A DNA stretch of 64,000 bases from DASRHK01 sp963776465 (GTDB taxonomy: Bacteria; Pseudomonadota; Gammaproteobacteria; Nevskiales; Nevskiaceae): the NCBI GenBank assembly GCA_963776465.1, contig CAVZMV010000002.1, positions 124,001 to 188,000 on the forward strand, written 5' to 3'. Every line of letters begins with the position of its first letter. The first letter of the stretch is position 1. Made by a program: the position numbers and the translations under genes. Under the pieces are notes generated by a model. That model had not been told where the DNA came from and did not search any database. It saw nothing but the letters and a program-made list of their open reading frames with translations. Positions 37,030-45,458 of the stretch are shown here, piece by piece.

Positions 37030-37187
37030 TCAATTCCCCCACCTGCAGGCCGTGGAAAGGCCTGTCCCCCAAAACCTCTGCCGCAACCTTACGAATGCGG
37101 ATTCCGCCCCCGCCCGGCTCCATCGCCTTCCTGTCGCCGGGGATTACTTCCGCTTTGTGCTGATACCGGAGTACACGCTACGCCTAC
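37030..37187 (-). ncRNA. Structured 5' leader RNA, copy 1 (candidate cis-regulator)
   Basis: The sequence just upstream of the metallophosphoesterase start closely matches 60546-60697. Shared blocks in RNA order: GUAGGCGU, GGUAUC, GGGCGGGGGCGGAAUCCGC, a 20-nt hairpin CCGCAUUCGUAAGGUUGCGG (37081-37100), GUUUUGGGGGACAGGCC, then a hairpin CAGGCC/GGCCUG (37046-37064), ending in a G-rich Shine-Dalgarno next to the start. The fifth hairpin pair is A-U here and G-C in copy 2, a compensatory change. It does not match riboswitch consensuses I know. It could control translation of the operon. Confidence 0.65.
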
Positions 37188-37511
37188 CCCGCTTGAACTC
37201 CAAGTACGAGTAACACCTGCGCGCCTTCAAAGCTGGAGTTCGCCGGAATTGCTGCGATCACCCATTTCACCATCAGGACGGCCATCGAACCGAAGGAATC
37301 TGCCTCGAACGTCACCCGGTCTCAACTGAACATCCGCCATCGTGTACTCCCGAAACTACAGTACCAACGTTCCCCCTATTGCAGGGCTTAGTCATACTCC
37401 AAATGAGGTCCCTCTTCGACCAAGGGGTCACGAAACTGCTTATCAGTTGCGCAGGTATTGGAGAAGCTAGTTGGCCTGGCTGCCTTGGCGGCCTGCGGGA
37501 GCGCGTCTGAA

Positions 37512-37555
37512 CGATAAGCGACAGTTATTCGCGAAGCGATAATTCGGAGTTATCG
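37512..37555. repeat. GATAAC palindrome family, two overlapping copies
   Basis: CGATAAGCGACAGTTATTCG (37512-37531) followed by CGATAA-TTCGGAG-TTATCG (37537-37555). The only place where two copies lie together, next to a copy of the GGCCAGAAGCGGACAT motif. Confidence 0.55.
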
Positions 37556-37571
37556 GCTCACTTCCGCTATC

Positions 37572-37587
37572 GGCCAGAAGCGGACAT
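37572..37587 (+). repeat. 3'-end motif copy a (GGCCAGAAGCGGACAT)
   Basis: Exact consensus; 140 nt beyond the stop of the trypsin-like gene. Confidence 0.7.
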
Positions 37588-37727
37588 GTCCCTAGCCCGT
37601 CCGTCTTACACCTCCACGATGACGCCGAACCAAAGGTGAATCGCGTGATTCACATTTTCAGGCTCAAGGCCCCTGAGCACAAAGATATCAACGGCGAAGC
37701 CCATAACAGTGGTGGACGTGGCCACGG

Positions 37728-38633
37728 CTACTCGAACACTGGAGGTGGATTCTCGACGCTCCCGAAAACGTTTCCCTCTATGATTTCGCGTACTAGGCCT
37801 AGCTTCCACACTTGTCCGAGTCCCGAGTCTTGAATGCGCTCGCTCAGCTCGTCGAACGTCTCTCCCTCGCCCCGGGCGGCAACAGACCGTATGCGTCCTG
37901 AGTAGACCCCAAGAACTCGAAGCTCGGGAACCTGATATTCGTACCCAAACCCGTTTACGTTAGAAGTGTGACCGGTATATCCGACGACAGGAGATCCGGA
38001 ATTTCCAGGACGGGTCATGCAGTCGATCAGGAATCTGGGCCGTTCCCGGAAATCGAGATGGAACTCCGATGCGACAGATCCCCTGGTCCAGATGGGAAGG
38101 TGTTGATAGGCCGAAATTCCCAACGGGTAACCCAGAACATGGATCGGGTCCCCGCCTCTGACATCGTCTGGAGGTACGTAGTTGTCGAGCGAAAGGCTGG
38201 GAAATGCTCCGCCAGCGGGTGCAAAGGGTACACAAGCGATATCAACATCTGCCCACCTTGGGTGAACGAGCCACCGCGGTCGCCTCTGCTCGTCGTACAG
38301 CGGATATACCTTCTCGACCCAAGCCTCCAAGTTGTACTCGACCGTCATCGGGTCGGGTTGGCGAGCGGCCAGGAACCATGCATGCAGACGGTCTGGTACA
38401 CCCCCTGTTCGTGAGATTGGAAGCCCTGTATCCGTCCTTCGCCCCGTCACGTTGTGCAAGTTCGTAACGAGAAAGTGCCCCTCGCCAAATGAAATAAACG
38501 ACGAGGTGCCAATCGCCAGCTTCGTGGCCCCGTAGGCGGGCGCAATCCTTACGGCAAAGAATGTCCATGGAGTGATTGGTGGCAGTCGACCATCCACGAT
38601 TCGCCGAACTGCCAAAGGAGGCACAGAAGCCAA
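37728..38633 (-). CDS. Trypsin-like serine protease
   Basis: A 301-residue S1-type protease if TTG 38633 is used. This codon has a good RBS (AGGAG, 7 nt upstream), whereas the longer frame to 38717 runs through the repeat motif at 38662-38676. The triad is visible: FLVTNLHNVTG (His), WADVDIACVPF (Asp) and DCMTRPGNSGSPVVG (Ser). There is no signal peptide from this start, so it is probably cytoplasmic. Bacterial trypsin-like domains also act as effectors in defence systems. No partner domain is fused here. Confidence 0.82.
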   Translation of the reverse strand: MASVPPLAVRRIVDGRLPPITPWTFFAVRIAPAYGATKLAIGTSSFISFGEGHFLVTNLHNVTGRRTDTGLPISRTGGVPDRLHAWFLAARQPDPMTVEYNLEAWVEKVYPLYDEQRRPRWLVHPRWADVDIACVPFAPAGGAFPSLSLDNYVPPDDVRGGDPIHVLGYPLGISAYQHLPIWTRGSVASEFHLDFRERPRFLIDCMTRPGNSGSPVVGYTGHTSNVNGFGYEYQVPELRVLGVYSGRIRSVAARGEGETFDELSERIQDSGLGQVWKLGLVREIIEGNVFGSVENPPPVFE

Positions 38634-38661
38634 CTCGTAACTCCTACGCTTAAACCCAAGC

Positions 38662-38676
38662 GGCCAGAAGCGGACA
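38662..38676 (+). repeat. 3'-end motif copy b
   Basis: GGCCAGAAGCGGACA, 3 nt past the stop of the 166-residue gene. On the minus strand it is followed by GCTT-GGGTTT-AAGC, a short hairpin. Confidence 0.7.
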
Positions 38677-38679
38677 CTG

Positions 38680-39180
38680 CTAAGGGGGCTGTAGTCGCGT
38701 TTCGGCCAGCCAGCCATCCAATGAATCGTCGCTGAGCTTACCTTGTCGTAGGCGCTGCCACTCCTCCGACGCCTTCAGCCATTGCTTCTCGCGAAACGGC
38801 GTCTGCTCGAGCATCCGGTCCACAGACTCCGTGGGGTGGCCAGCCGAGATGAAGTACGAGCGAGCCGCCTTAAGTTTGTCGGACGTTTCGCGCCACCCCT
38901 GCCTCGTTCCTCGCGTTCTCATGACAAAAAACTCTACGGCAGCGCGCAACGATAAGGTGGACCCCACAACCTTGTAAGCCGATGACTGCTCCGCGTGTCG
39001 AACCAACCATTCGTCGAGTAATTCACCCGGGTTTCGAGCGGTGAGACCAGTCAAATCAAGGTCTGTTCCAGGCATGCTCATTAGCACAAGAAAGCCGAGA
39101 TCTTGTCGGATGTCCTTTGGTTGCGACGAATACCAAGAAGCAATTGCACGAAGCGGATTTGTCGGCACAGTCGCGCTCAT
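38680..39180 (-). CDS. Hypothetical protein (166 aa)
   Basis: Mostly helical and acidic to neutral, with LGFLVLMSMPGTDLDLTGL near residue 29 and a C-terminal helical pair (FREKQWLKASEEWQRL). No family recognised and no export signal. A single-gene unit of the cassette-like array: the stop is 3 nt from a motif copy, and the start at 39180 lies 25 nt from the next motif copy. Confidence 0.65.
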   Translation of the reverse strand: MSATVPTNPLRAIASWYSSQPKDIRQDLGFLVLMSMPGTDLDLTGLTARNPGELLDEWLVRHAEQSSAYKVVGSTLSLRAAVEFFVMRTRGTRQGWRETSDKLKAARSYFISAGHPTESVDRMLEQTPFREKQWLKASEEWQRLRQGKLSDDSLDGWLAETRLQPP

Positions 39181-39205
39181 TCCAAGGGCACAGCCTCATC
39201 GATTT

Positions 39206-39221
39206 GGCCACAAGCGGACAA
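39206..39221 (+). repeat. 3'-end motif copy c (GGCCACAAGCGGACAA)
   Basis: Two mismatches to the consensus. 160 nt beyond the stop of the 82-residue exported protein gene, the longest such distance in the array. Confidence 0.6.
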
Positions 39222-39381
39222 GATCATTGGTGGCGGAGCCTAGAGTCTGCAGCGCACACGAACAATCGCAAACTCCGGCCAGAGAAAAGGCGGCCTGCAC
39301 CCTCGGCGCAGTCTTGTCGGGCAGATATGGTTCCAGCTCTCTAACACTTGAATCCATCACTAGCGCACCAGCCCCTGCAGT

Positions 39382-39630
39382 TCACAGAGTCACCACAACG
39401 GTAGGGCTTTGCTTGATCGGTACACTGCCAGCTTGTACGTTCCGCCAGCTTGGCACGACACTTCGCATTGGACGCTCATTGGCGCTTTGACGGCTGGTCT
39501 CTTTGGATTCCTTTGTCCCCGCGGTCGCCGCGACCTTCGAGGAATCAACCAGCCTCTCGTCCGATCCCGCGATGGCCATGAATGTAGCGAGTACAAAGGA
39601 AACAGCTAGGATCATCGTCGTAAATAGCAT
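39382..39630 (-). CDS. Small exported protein (82 aa)
   Basis: The start at 39630 has an excellent RBS (AAGGAGGAGACC before ATG). The N-terminus is a hydrophobic signal or anchor (MILAVSFVLATFMAIAG) followed by a low-complexity, Ser/Lys/Thr-rich tail. No domain recognised. A longer frame to 39771 crosses the repeat motif and the neighbouring gene and was rejected. Confidence 0.6.
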   Translation of the reverse strand: MLFTTMILAVSFVLATFMAIAGSDERLVDSSKVAATAGTKESKETSRQSANERPMRSVVPSWRNVQAGSVPIKQSPTVVVTL

Positions 39631-39705
39631 GGTCTCCTCCTTGGGGCATGAGAGCATCTGAGCGTTCGATGTTTTTGAGACAGTGTCATCCTCCGTTTGG
39701 AGAAC

Positions 39706-39721
39706 GGCCAGAAGCGGACAT
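39706..39721 (+). repeat. 3'-end motif copy d (GGCCAGAAGCGGACAT)
   Basis: Exact consensus, 19 nt past the stop of the 247-residue gene. On the minus strand it continues into CCGTT-CTCCA-AACGG, a short hairpin. Confidence 0.75.
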
Positions 39722-39740
39722 CTCTTAAAGGTTTCCAGTG

Positions 39741-40484
39741 CTACGTTCCAGCACCCTGATACTCGGTGCACTGTTCCTTAAGCCAATCGTCCACTTGCTT
39801 TAGGATCGAAAGCGTTTCGCTGGTAATCGCTTTGTTCGGCTCTCTCTGGCCGTGTACAACGGCATTTCTCAAGTCTTGCAATGAAGCCACGGCCTCGTAG
39901 ATCGGATACGGAATTTTTCCTTCTGCTGCGAGTAGTTCGATCGCGGCCCTTAGGTTCGGCGTGCGCCCATACGTTTCGCCTACAAACTCGCTGTACATGA
40001 TGAGTCCCTTCTCTAGGGCAACCCATCTAGACATGAACGTTCCGATCAGCTGCTCCGCTTGATCAGTAGGCTCGACGGCTATGGAGTCATCGAAAAGAGC
40101 CTTGAACAACTCGCTCGCTAGCGCGAAATACACATCTGTCTTGGCTTTCTCGACAGTCAAACCTGCTCCATCGTGGTAGAGCTTGTTCCGCACCGCGTGG
40201 TGCCACTCAATTTCGCCAAGGTCGATGTGCTGCAGGCGATCTCCACTGTTCCTTTCTAGGCATGAAATCACGGCGGGAAAACTCTCAAAGATCCCTTCCA
40301 GCTCCTTGCGAGGGATGTTTACTCCTGTAATCCGCTTCGGCAGAGATAAAAATGTCTTGGCCATCACCTCGACAGCGTTATCGATCAGGATCATTGCGAT
40401 ACGCGTTCCCCCAGGGCGGCCCTCTGAGGCTAGACGGTGCGCTGCCCTGAGAATCTCCTTTGGCCCTTCACACCATGATTTCAT
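39741..40484 (-). CDS. HEPN-like protein (247 aa)
   Basis: A helical protein with two R-N-x3-H elements: AVRNKLYHDGAGLTV in the middle and LQDLRNAVVHGQRE near the C-terminus. R-x4-H is the signature of HEPN domains, and the LRNAVVHG form is common in DUF4145-like and related HEPN proteins. The N-terminal part (IAMILIDNAVEVMAKTFL) matches the first helices of such domains. It could be an RNase or RNA-binding protein. It is a single-gene unit of the array with no obvious antitoxin. Confidence 0.7.
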   Translation of the reverse strand: MKSWCEGPKEILRAAHRLASEGRPGGTRIAMILIDNAVEVMAKTFLSLPKRITGVNIPRKELEGIFESFPAVISCLERNSGDRLQHIDLGEIEWHHAVRNKLYHDGAGLTVEKAKTDVYFALASELFKALFDDSIAVEPTDQAEQLIGTFMSRWVALEKGLIMYSEFVGETYGRTPNLRAAIELLAAEGKIPYPIYEAVASLQDLRNAVVHGQREPNKAITSETLSILKQVDDWLKEQCTEYQGAGT

Positions 40485-40513
40485 GGGGAACTAATGTCAG
40501 TGCAACCTCAGCC

Positions 40514-40530
40514 GGCCAGAAGCATGCGTC
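40514..40530 (+). repeat. 3'-end motif copy e (degenerate)
   Basis: GGCCAGAAGCATGCGTC keeps the first ten bases, then has two additional bases before CGTC. 14 nt past the stop of the 145-residue membrane protein gene. Confidence 0.5.
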
Positions 40531-40544
40531 CGATACAGGATCCA

Positions 40545-40982
40545 TCACGGCTTTGGTGCCACGTGGCACATGTGGCTAAAAACTGAAGAGGCAACGCAAG
40601 AGGTGGTTATCAGAAGGAACCACAGCACGCACGACGTTACAACGTTGATCCTGCGATCCAGCTTGGCACCCGTTAGGGAATCTTGAAATCCAACGAAGCT
40701 GTCGCCGTAAAATCGGCGTTCTATCTTGGTAAGGTGCGGCGCGTGCTTCATGTTAATTATCCAGTAATACGAGAAGCACCTTACGAATGCGAGCCCCAGC
40801 AACGCTGGGACAAGCCACCATCCCCAGGACGGCACTTTGTCCTGGTTCGAGATCAGAAAACCGTATGCGACCCCTGCACCTGCTAGCGACAGACGCTCGA
40901 TTCCCGTGTAAGAGCCTTGGTAGTTCTTGATCTCGCCGTACAGCTGGCGATATTCCTCGATCATAAAATCGTTAGCGTCCAC
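40545..40982 (-). CDS. Membrane protein (145 aa, 3 predicted helices)
   Basis: A cytoplasmic N-terminal helix (DFMIEEYRQLYGEIKNYQ), two close membrane segments (LSLAGAGVAYGFLIS; WWLVPALLGLAFVRCF) and a third at the C-terminus (VLWFLLITTSCVASSVF). The layout resembles small SLATT-like or cap-type membrane effectors, but no domain can be named with confidence. It lies between the TIR gene and the HEPN-like gene, each with its own motif copy. Confidence 0.7.
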   Translation of the reverse strand: MDANDFMIEEYRQLYGEIKNYQGSYTGIERLSLAGAGVAYGFLISNQDKVPSWGWWLVPALLGLAFVRCFSYYWIINMKHAPHLTKIERRFYGDSFVGFQDSLTGAKLDRRINVVTSCVLWFLLITTSCVASSVFSHMCHVAPKP

Positions 40983-41051
40983 AGCGTGGTTCCTCTTCTT
41001 GTCCTACGACCCCGTCCCGTTCTGCCCTAGCACACCGTGATGCAATCGAAC

Positions 41052-41067
41052 GGCCACAAGCGGACGT
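41052..41067 (+). repeat. 3'-end motif copy f (GGCCACAAGCGGACGT)
   Basis: Two mismatches to the consensus. 5 nt past the stop of the TIR gene. Confidence 0.65.
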
Positions 41068-41072
41068 CAAGC

Positions 41073-42167
41073 TCATACCGTTGGTTTACTCCCTTCCTTA
41101 CCTTTGTCAGCTCTCGGTCGGCGAACGACCGTCCCGGACAGGAACCGTTCGACCATCTCTGGAAGATGCTTTGCTATGAAATACGTCTCTTCCTCGTCCC
41201 CACGCAACATCTCATGCGCGAATGAACCACGTGTTGTGAGTTCCAGAACCGAAATGAGATCGTGTCGAGCCTCCGAAATCGCTCGACTGTCCCCGGTCCT
41301 CAGCGCGCGGTAGAGCTCCAGCCCAAGTTCATACAACCAAGGCAGGTCATCCTTCAATGCACTGATGAACAGTAGCCATACGGCCGCCGGGCCGTGGTGC
41401 GAATCTCGCATGCGAGGGTGAAACAACAACTCCTCGAACATCATTGGGTGCAGTCGGCGTCGTCGGAAATACGACTTCTTCCCGACTGCACGGACCCGCT
41501 CATCGACTCGCTCAGGCAACTCACGGACCATCGCCTTCACTTCTTCGAAGAGTTTTGCCGAGCTAGTTTCCTCAGTGTCGGGAGTCGGCGGCGTTTTTCC
41601 TTTGGGCGCAACGAGTTTTTTGGTCTGATCGAGGAACACACGCACCTGCATCCGGACTGCCTCTTCCCTCGGCGAAGCATCCGGATTTCTGTTGAGCAGT
41701 TGAATTACCAGCTTCGTCAACGAATCTTCGTCATCACCGCAGTTTTGAAATTGACCGAATGGACCGGTACTGACCCGCTCAAGCGGAACTCCGAGAGCGA
41801 CCCCCAAGACGTTTGTATCCAGCTTGCCCTTCGCGACCCCCGCTTCGTACAGAATCCATGGGCGGTCGAGACTATGCTGAGTAAGCAGCGCAACCACGTC
41901 CGTCGCATCACCTAGCTGCGACATAATCTCCTTGTACCACTCCGTCCCAAATTCAATGCCGGCGTTGCCCTTCTTGTCGGAAGCCCGGAACGATTTGAGT
42001 GTTCCAGCACTGACGTCAGACAGTAGATTTGCGAAGGCTTCGGCCAGCGCCGCATCGCGACTGTCGTGACTGATGAAAACGAGCGTGCGACTACGCGCGT
42101 TGAGAACTGGCTCGGCTGCCGCGATAGCCACTGCGAGCTCCTTTGTTGACGGCCGCTTTCTGCCCAT
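41073..42167 (-). CDS. TIR-domain protein
   Basis: A 364-residue protein. Residues 27-150 are a TIR domain: LVFISHDSRDAALAEAFANLL, then LKSFRASDKKG, VVALLTQHSLDRPW and ILYEAGVAKG. Glu108 in YEAG is at the position of the catalytic glutamate of NAD-cleaving TIR enzymes. The C-terminal 200 residues are helical, with LHPMMFEELLFHP and a possible ligand-binding or oligomerising role. Bacterial TIR proteins often act as NADase effectors in antiphage systems. No Thoeris ThsA or CBASS partner is adjacent, so it may act alone or regulate its own TIR domain through the C-terminal part. Confidence 0.85.
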   Translation of the reverse strand: MGRKRPSTKELAVAIAAAEPVLNARSRTLVFISHDSRDAALAEAFANLLSDVSAGTLKSFRASDKKGNAGIEFGTEWYKEIMSQLGDATDVVALLTQHSLDRPWILYEAGVAKGKLDTNVLGVALGVPLERVSTGPFGQFQNCGDDEDSLTKLVIQLLNRNPDASPREEAVRMQVRVFLDQTKKLVAPKGKTPPTPDTEETSSAKLFEEVKAMVRELPERVDERVRAVGKKSYFRRRRLHPMMFEELLFHPRMRDSHHGPAAVWLLFISALKDDLPWLYELGLELYRALRTGDSRAISEARHDLISVLELTTRGSFAHEMLRGDEEETYFIAKHLPEMVERFLSGTVVRRPRADKGKEGSKPTV

Positions 42168-42216
42168 CTTCTCTCCACCTCCTTAGCTGCTCGACCACGG
42201 ACCGCACTTCACCGCT

Positions 42217-42679
42217 TCACTCGAAGGAAACGGCAGCGGGTTGCCGATTCTTGGGCCGCACGACGACCGTCCCAGCAAGCTTGTCGTGCCAGCCTTGTTT
42301 CTTACTGTCAAACGCAACCCAGAAAAACCCCAACCCAAAGGGTAGCGTCGAGATGAAGTACGCGAAATAGCGCCCGATAAGCTGGCCAACGCTCGGCTTA
42401 TCGCCGGTGACGTCGTCGACGATTAGTGCGGAGATCGCCATTTTTCCCGGAGTGGCCTGCTTGTAGATCCAGGTACAGGATGATTGCGACAGCCGGAAAC
42501 ACCCATGAGATCAGCAAATCGGCTGGACCCTTGAGCAAGCTCGTGCTCGTCCAGTACGAGCGGCCATACACCGCCATGCCGATCGGCCAGGTGAGCAGGC
42601 AGAGCAGTAGCGTATCGATGATCGTCGCGCCAAGCCGAGGCCAGAAGCCGACATATTCGAGATCAGGACGGTCAGCCAT
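42217..42679 (-). pseudogene. RDD family membrane protein, frameshifted
   Basis: Opens at 42679 with YVGFWPRLGATIIDTLLL, the arginine-aspartate signature of RDD proteins, and a first membrane helix. At about 42472 one extra base breaks the frame. Removing it yields WIYKQATPGKMAISALIV, the typical second half, then GRYFAYFISTLPFGLGFFW and KKQGWHDKLAGTVVV, ending at 42217. The full protein would have about 153 residues, normal for RDD. These proteins are frequent in mobile cassettes. It is the only unit in this array without a clear motif copy after the stop. Confidence 0.8.
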
Positions 42680-42730
42680 ATGACGTCCCCGCAGCGCACA
42701 TTTTGGGTTGGCCTTCGACTCTCAGCACCC

Positions 42731-42746
42731 GGCTAGAAGCGGACCA
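42731..42746 (+). repeat. 3'-end motif copy g (GGCTAGAAGCGGACCA)
   Basis: Two mismatches to the consensus. 19 nt past the stop of the GH71-like gene. Confidence 0.65.
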
Positions 42747-42765
42747 ATCAAGCACCGCTCAGCTC

Positions 42766-44442
42766 CTATGGATTTACGAACGTTCTGGAATTGCCGCCCG
42801 CGTGATATATCAATTCCTCGAACTCAATGTTGTTCGAGATCGATGCGGCACTGTTAAACCACCCGCTTGCATCAGTGTTTTCCAGCAAGACAGGGCTTCC
42901 ATTGCGGAGCAGGCGGAACTGTGGCGTTCCTGTGCTTGACAGAGTCAACGGCGTCGTAAGCGACTGGATACCACCAGCAACGGGCTTTGAGGCAACCGGC
43001 ACACCTGCGAAACCGATCTGGAGCGTGCCAGGGCTTTTGAGGATTCCGACGACTTCGATCTCGCTGGCCTTGCCATCGCCCGACCAGCCATCGATCCGAG
43101 TGAATGGCCCTCCATATTGATGCTGAGAATCCTGAAGCGGTACTGCATCGCTCGAGTGCTTTCTATGAAAGTAATACAACACATCCTTCGTAATTGCAGG
43201 AGGATTGGCGGCGCCCTTCTTGAACCAGGTCACGTAGTAGGCAGCAAGATCGTAGAAGGCGTACTGTGTCTTTGAAGAGGGGGCCATTTCAGTCGTTTCG
43301 GAATAGTCATTCCAAGTCACGACGTCAATTAGATCGGCATCGCCGTAGATCGCGTTCTCCCAGGTCAACCGTGCACACTGGCTGTTGCGTGCTTCCCAAT
43401 AAGAGCCCGTCTTCGGTCTAACATCCTGTGAGCGGACTGGTGCCATCCACTTGACCCCTAGTGGATGAAGCGTCGCCGGGGCATTCCGCCAATCCGGCTG
43501 ACTGCATGACACTCCCGAACCAGTTGCCCAGTCGCCGTATGCGTAGCTGACGTTCTTGTAGCTATCGATGTGATTCCACCATTCCGCGAAAATCGGAATC
43601 AAGGCAACGTCAACGCCTTTGAGGCTCATCAACTGTTTCCACTGTGACCACCAGCTCGCGCTTCTGGCTTGGGATCCATACGCGTTATTAAGGACAGCGC
43701 CACCCAAGAGCGTGTTGAGAATGTCGATCAGAACGCTCCCGACGCAGGTCCCAAGTACACATGGGATACCGCTCAACGACCCTGCGAGAGTCGGGGCAGG
43801 CGCCCTCAGGTAGCTCACATTTTCGGCGTGGAAAGGAGCGACGACCAGCTGTGTGCCTATCTTGTAGGCAGCCGGATGCGCACCCATCGCCTGGATCACT
43901 GTGGCCAGCTTGTTTGGATTGCTCGTCCATGCATTGTCCATGTCTGGTTCGAGCATGATCTTGAAGCCGGGATCTACCGCTGCGGCGGCATCCATCAGGT
44001 CGAAGACGAACTGGTAGTAAGCCCCGGACTCCGCTTCGACAATCGCGGCGAAGCCATCCACACCCAGCGCGGCAGCGCGCCGAACTTCCTCCTGCAGATT
44101 CTTCCTTACCCAGTCAGGCGTCGACGAATGCAGATACGGCAGTGGTCTTTCTCGGAGAAAACTGCCGTGACCCGCGGTTCCGTTTGGGCCGGTGTTGCCG
44201 TTGTCGCCATCGGGATTGAGCCAATGCTGGTCGTAGTAGTCGTAGTCGTCGCTCGGGTCGAAGGGGCGATGAATCCAGAGTGGAAAGGCAAACTGGTAAT
44301 GAAGAAAGACCTTCTTGCCCGAAGTACGAAGCTCAGAAACTGGTGGCCGTTCGAAAGGCCATGCTGAATCACTTTCATATGTAGGGGCAGCGAATGCTGC
44401 CGTAGAGAACAGTGCAACGACTAACAATACAACGCGAACCAT
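42766..44442 (-). CDS. Exported glycoside hydrolase, GH71 (alpha-1,3-glucanase)-like
   Basis: A 558-residue protein with a signal peptide (VVLLVVALFSTAAFAAP). KVFLHYQFAFPLW at the start of the mature protein, LGVDGFAAIVEAESGAYYQF, KIMLEPDMDNAW, and DLIDVVTWNDYSETTEMAP correspond to GH71 landmarks (HYM, GIDGFA, SFDM, WNDYGES). A C-terminal beta-rich module (residues 440-558) may bind carbohydrate. It should cleave alpha-1,3-glucan or a related polymer outside the cytoplasm. Clear fold-level match, but the catalytic acids differ from the fungal pattern (MLEPDM for FDM). Unusually large for a cassette gene. Confidence 0.72.
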   Translation of the reverse strand: MVRVVLLVVALFSTAAFAAPTYESDSAWPFERPPVSELRTSGKKVFLHYQFAFPLWIHRPFDPSDDYDYYDQHWLNPDGDNGNTGPNGTAGHGSFLRERPLPYLHSSTPDWVRKNLQEEVRRAAALGVDGFAAIVEAESGAYYQFVFDLMDAAAAVDPGFKIMLEPDMDNAWTSNPNKLATVIQAMGAHPAAYKIGTQLVVAPFHAENVSYLRAPAPTLAGSLSGIPCVLGTCVGSVLIDILNTLLGGAVLNNAYGSQARSASWWSQWKQLMSLKGVDVALIPIFAEWWNHIDSYKNVSYAYGDWATGSGVSCSQPDWRNAPATLHPLGVKWMAPVRSQDVRPKTGSYWEARNSQCARLTWENAIYGDADLIDVVTWNDYSETTEMAPSSKTQYAFYDLAAYYVTWFKKGAANPPAITKDVLYYFHRKHSSDAVPLQDSQHQYGGPFTRIDGWSGDGKASEIEVVGILKSPGTLQIGFAGVPVASKPVAGGIQSLTTPLTLSSTGTPQFRLLRNGSPVLLENTDASGWFNSAASISNNIEFEELIYHAGGNSRTFVNP

Positions 44443-44609
44443 CTGGCTACTCCGTTAGTACCTATTCGTAGAGTCGGTTACGTGTCGCTCAACGGCTGCG
44501 ATCGCGAGTTGGCAATCGCCGTCTTCCGGTGATCCACCTTCGGGTTGTGTTTAACATTCTCGCGCTCTTCGCTACTTTGTTCGCCAGCTGCCTTCAAATA
44601 GCCGCTGTC

Positions 44610-44625
44610 GGCCAGAAGCGGACAT
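44610..44625 (+). repeat. 3'-end motif copy h (GGCCAGAAGCGGACAT)
   Basis: Exact consensus, 11 nt past the stop of the 256-residue gene. On the minus strand CCGCT...AGCGG flank the CTGGCC block. Confidence 0.75.
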
Positions 44626-44636
44626 GCCGCCCAAGC

Positions 44637-45407
44637 CTACTCTATCTTCCAATACCTGTGGCCACGGAACGGCGTTCGATCGGCCGTCGTCAGCGCCGGT
44701 AGGTTCTGTGAAGACGGCTTCAGCACGTGCTCTAGGACGCCGTTCGCAAATCGATCGCAGCGAGTCATGAGCCCATTTAACGGCGAATCACCGGCAACAT
44801 CTGCACTCGCGTAAGCGATCTGCACGCCGTTCGGAAGCATGAAATCGTCGATGACCGGCGTGCGCCGCTGATTGATGTCATGGAGTTCGTCGAGAAAGGC
44901 GTCAACGACAATGAGAAGACTCTTATCAACCCCAATCCAACCAAGCTTGTCTGCCCAAGCGAGAAGATGGCGCCATCCGATGCGCTCGGATGCTTTTTGC
45001 GGTTCATGGAATTCAAGAGCCCACAACGGCTCCACTTCGGCCGACCATTTCTGCCCCTCCCACGTTAGGTCTTTTAGCTGGCAGAAAACGCTTACGCATC
45101 CCGTCTCGCCGCCATGGGTCCGCGAATTAGTATCCGCGCCCACAATCCGCGCGTATCGCTTTAGCGCGGCAGCTTGCGACGCTACGGCTTGCCCTGCATC
45201 TGGGATCTGAAAGGTTGTCTTCGGGCCTTTCGTTCGCTCATATCCGGCACCAGCAAATCCCGCCTGGATATTGAGCGGATTGCCATCGGCGCCAAAGAAC
45301 GTCAGCGAGCCATCGGGATTTTGACCGATCCCCGATATGACAACGTCGTGATCGAAGTCTAGCCCGACGCGCTTGTGTCGATTCTTTCTCTTCGACCTCT
45401 TGCCCAT
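44637..45407 (-). CDS. Hypothetical protein (256 aa)
   Basis: Begins with a strongly basic stretch (MGKRSKRKNRHKR) typical of nucleic-acid contact or ribosome-associated tails. GLDFDHDVVISGIGQ and LLIVVDAFLDELHDIN provide acidic residues on strand ends that could form an RNase H-like or DUF3800-like site, but the match is too weak to name. No export signal. A single-gene unit of the array. Confidence 0.6.
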   Translation of the reverse strand: MGKRSKRKNRHKRVGLDFDHDVVISGIGQNPDGSLTFFGADGNPLNIQAGFAGAGYERTKGPKTTFQIPDAGQAVASQAAALKRYARIVGADTNSRTHGGETGCVSVFCQLKDLTWEGQKWSAEVEPLWALEFHEPQKASERIGWRHLLAWADKLGWIGVDKSLLIVVDAFLDELHDINQRRTPVIDDFMLPNGVQIAYASADVAGDSPLNGLMTRCDRFANGVLEHVLKPSSQNLPALTTADRTPFRGHRYWKIE

Positions 45408-45440
45408 TCAGCGATCCGCACTTCTCAGCTCAGGAGGTTC

Positions 45441-45456
45441 GGCCAATTGCGGACGT
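45441..45456 (+). repeat. 3'-end motif copy i (GGCCAATTGCGGACGT)
   Basis: Three to four mismatches. 2 nt past the stop of a 34-codon frame (45459-45563). Confidence 0.5.
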
Positions 45457-45458
45457 GT

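Larger units (their letters stand above)
37188..37727. other. Intergenic region with palindromes and the first 3'-end motif
   Basis: No supportable gene. It contains the promoter region for the leader RNA, two overlapping GATAAC palindromes (37512-37555) and a copy of GGCCAGAAGCGGACAT (37572-37587). In RNA sense the latter begins TCCGCT-TCTGGCCGAT-AGCGGA, a small hairpin. Short frames at 37606-37833 lack protein-like composition. Confidence 0.5.

Noticed and set aside
37030..37187. Leader element as a c-di-GMP (GEMM) riboswitch
   Set aside because: It lacks the tetraloop/receptor blocks and the GACGCAAAGC core that I expect for GEMM. The shared blocks are different.
39206..39381. 53-codon minus frame reading through motif copy c
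   Set aside because: It runs across the motif rather than stopping before it and shows no RBS. Coding support is too weak.
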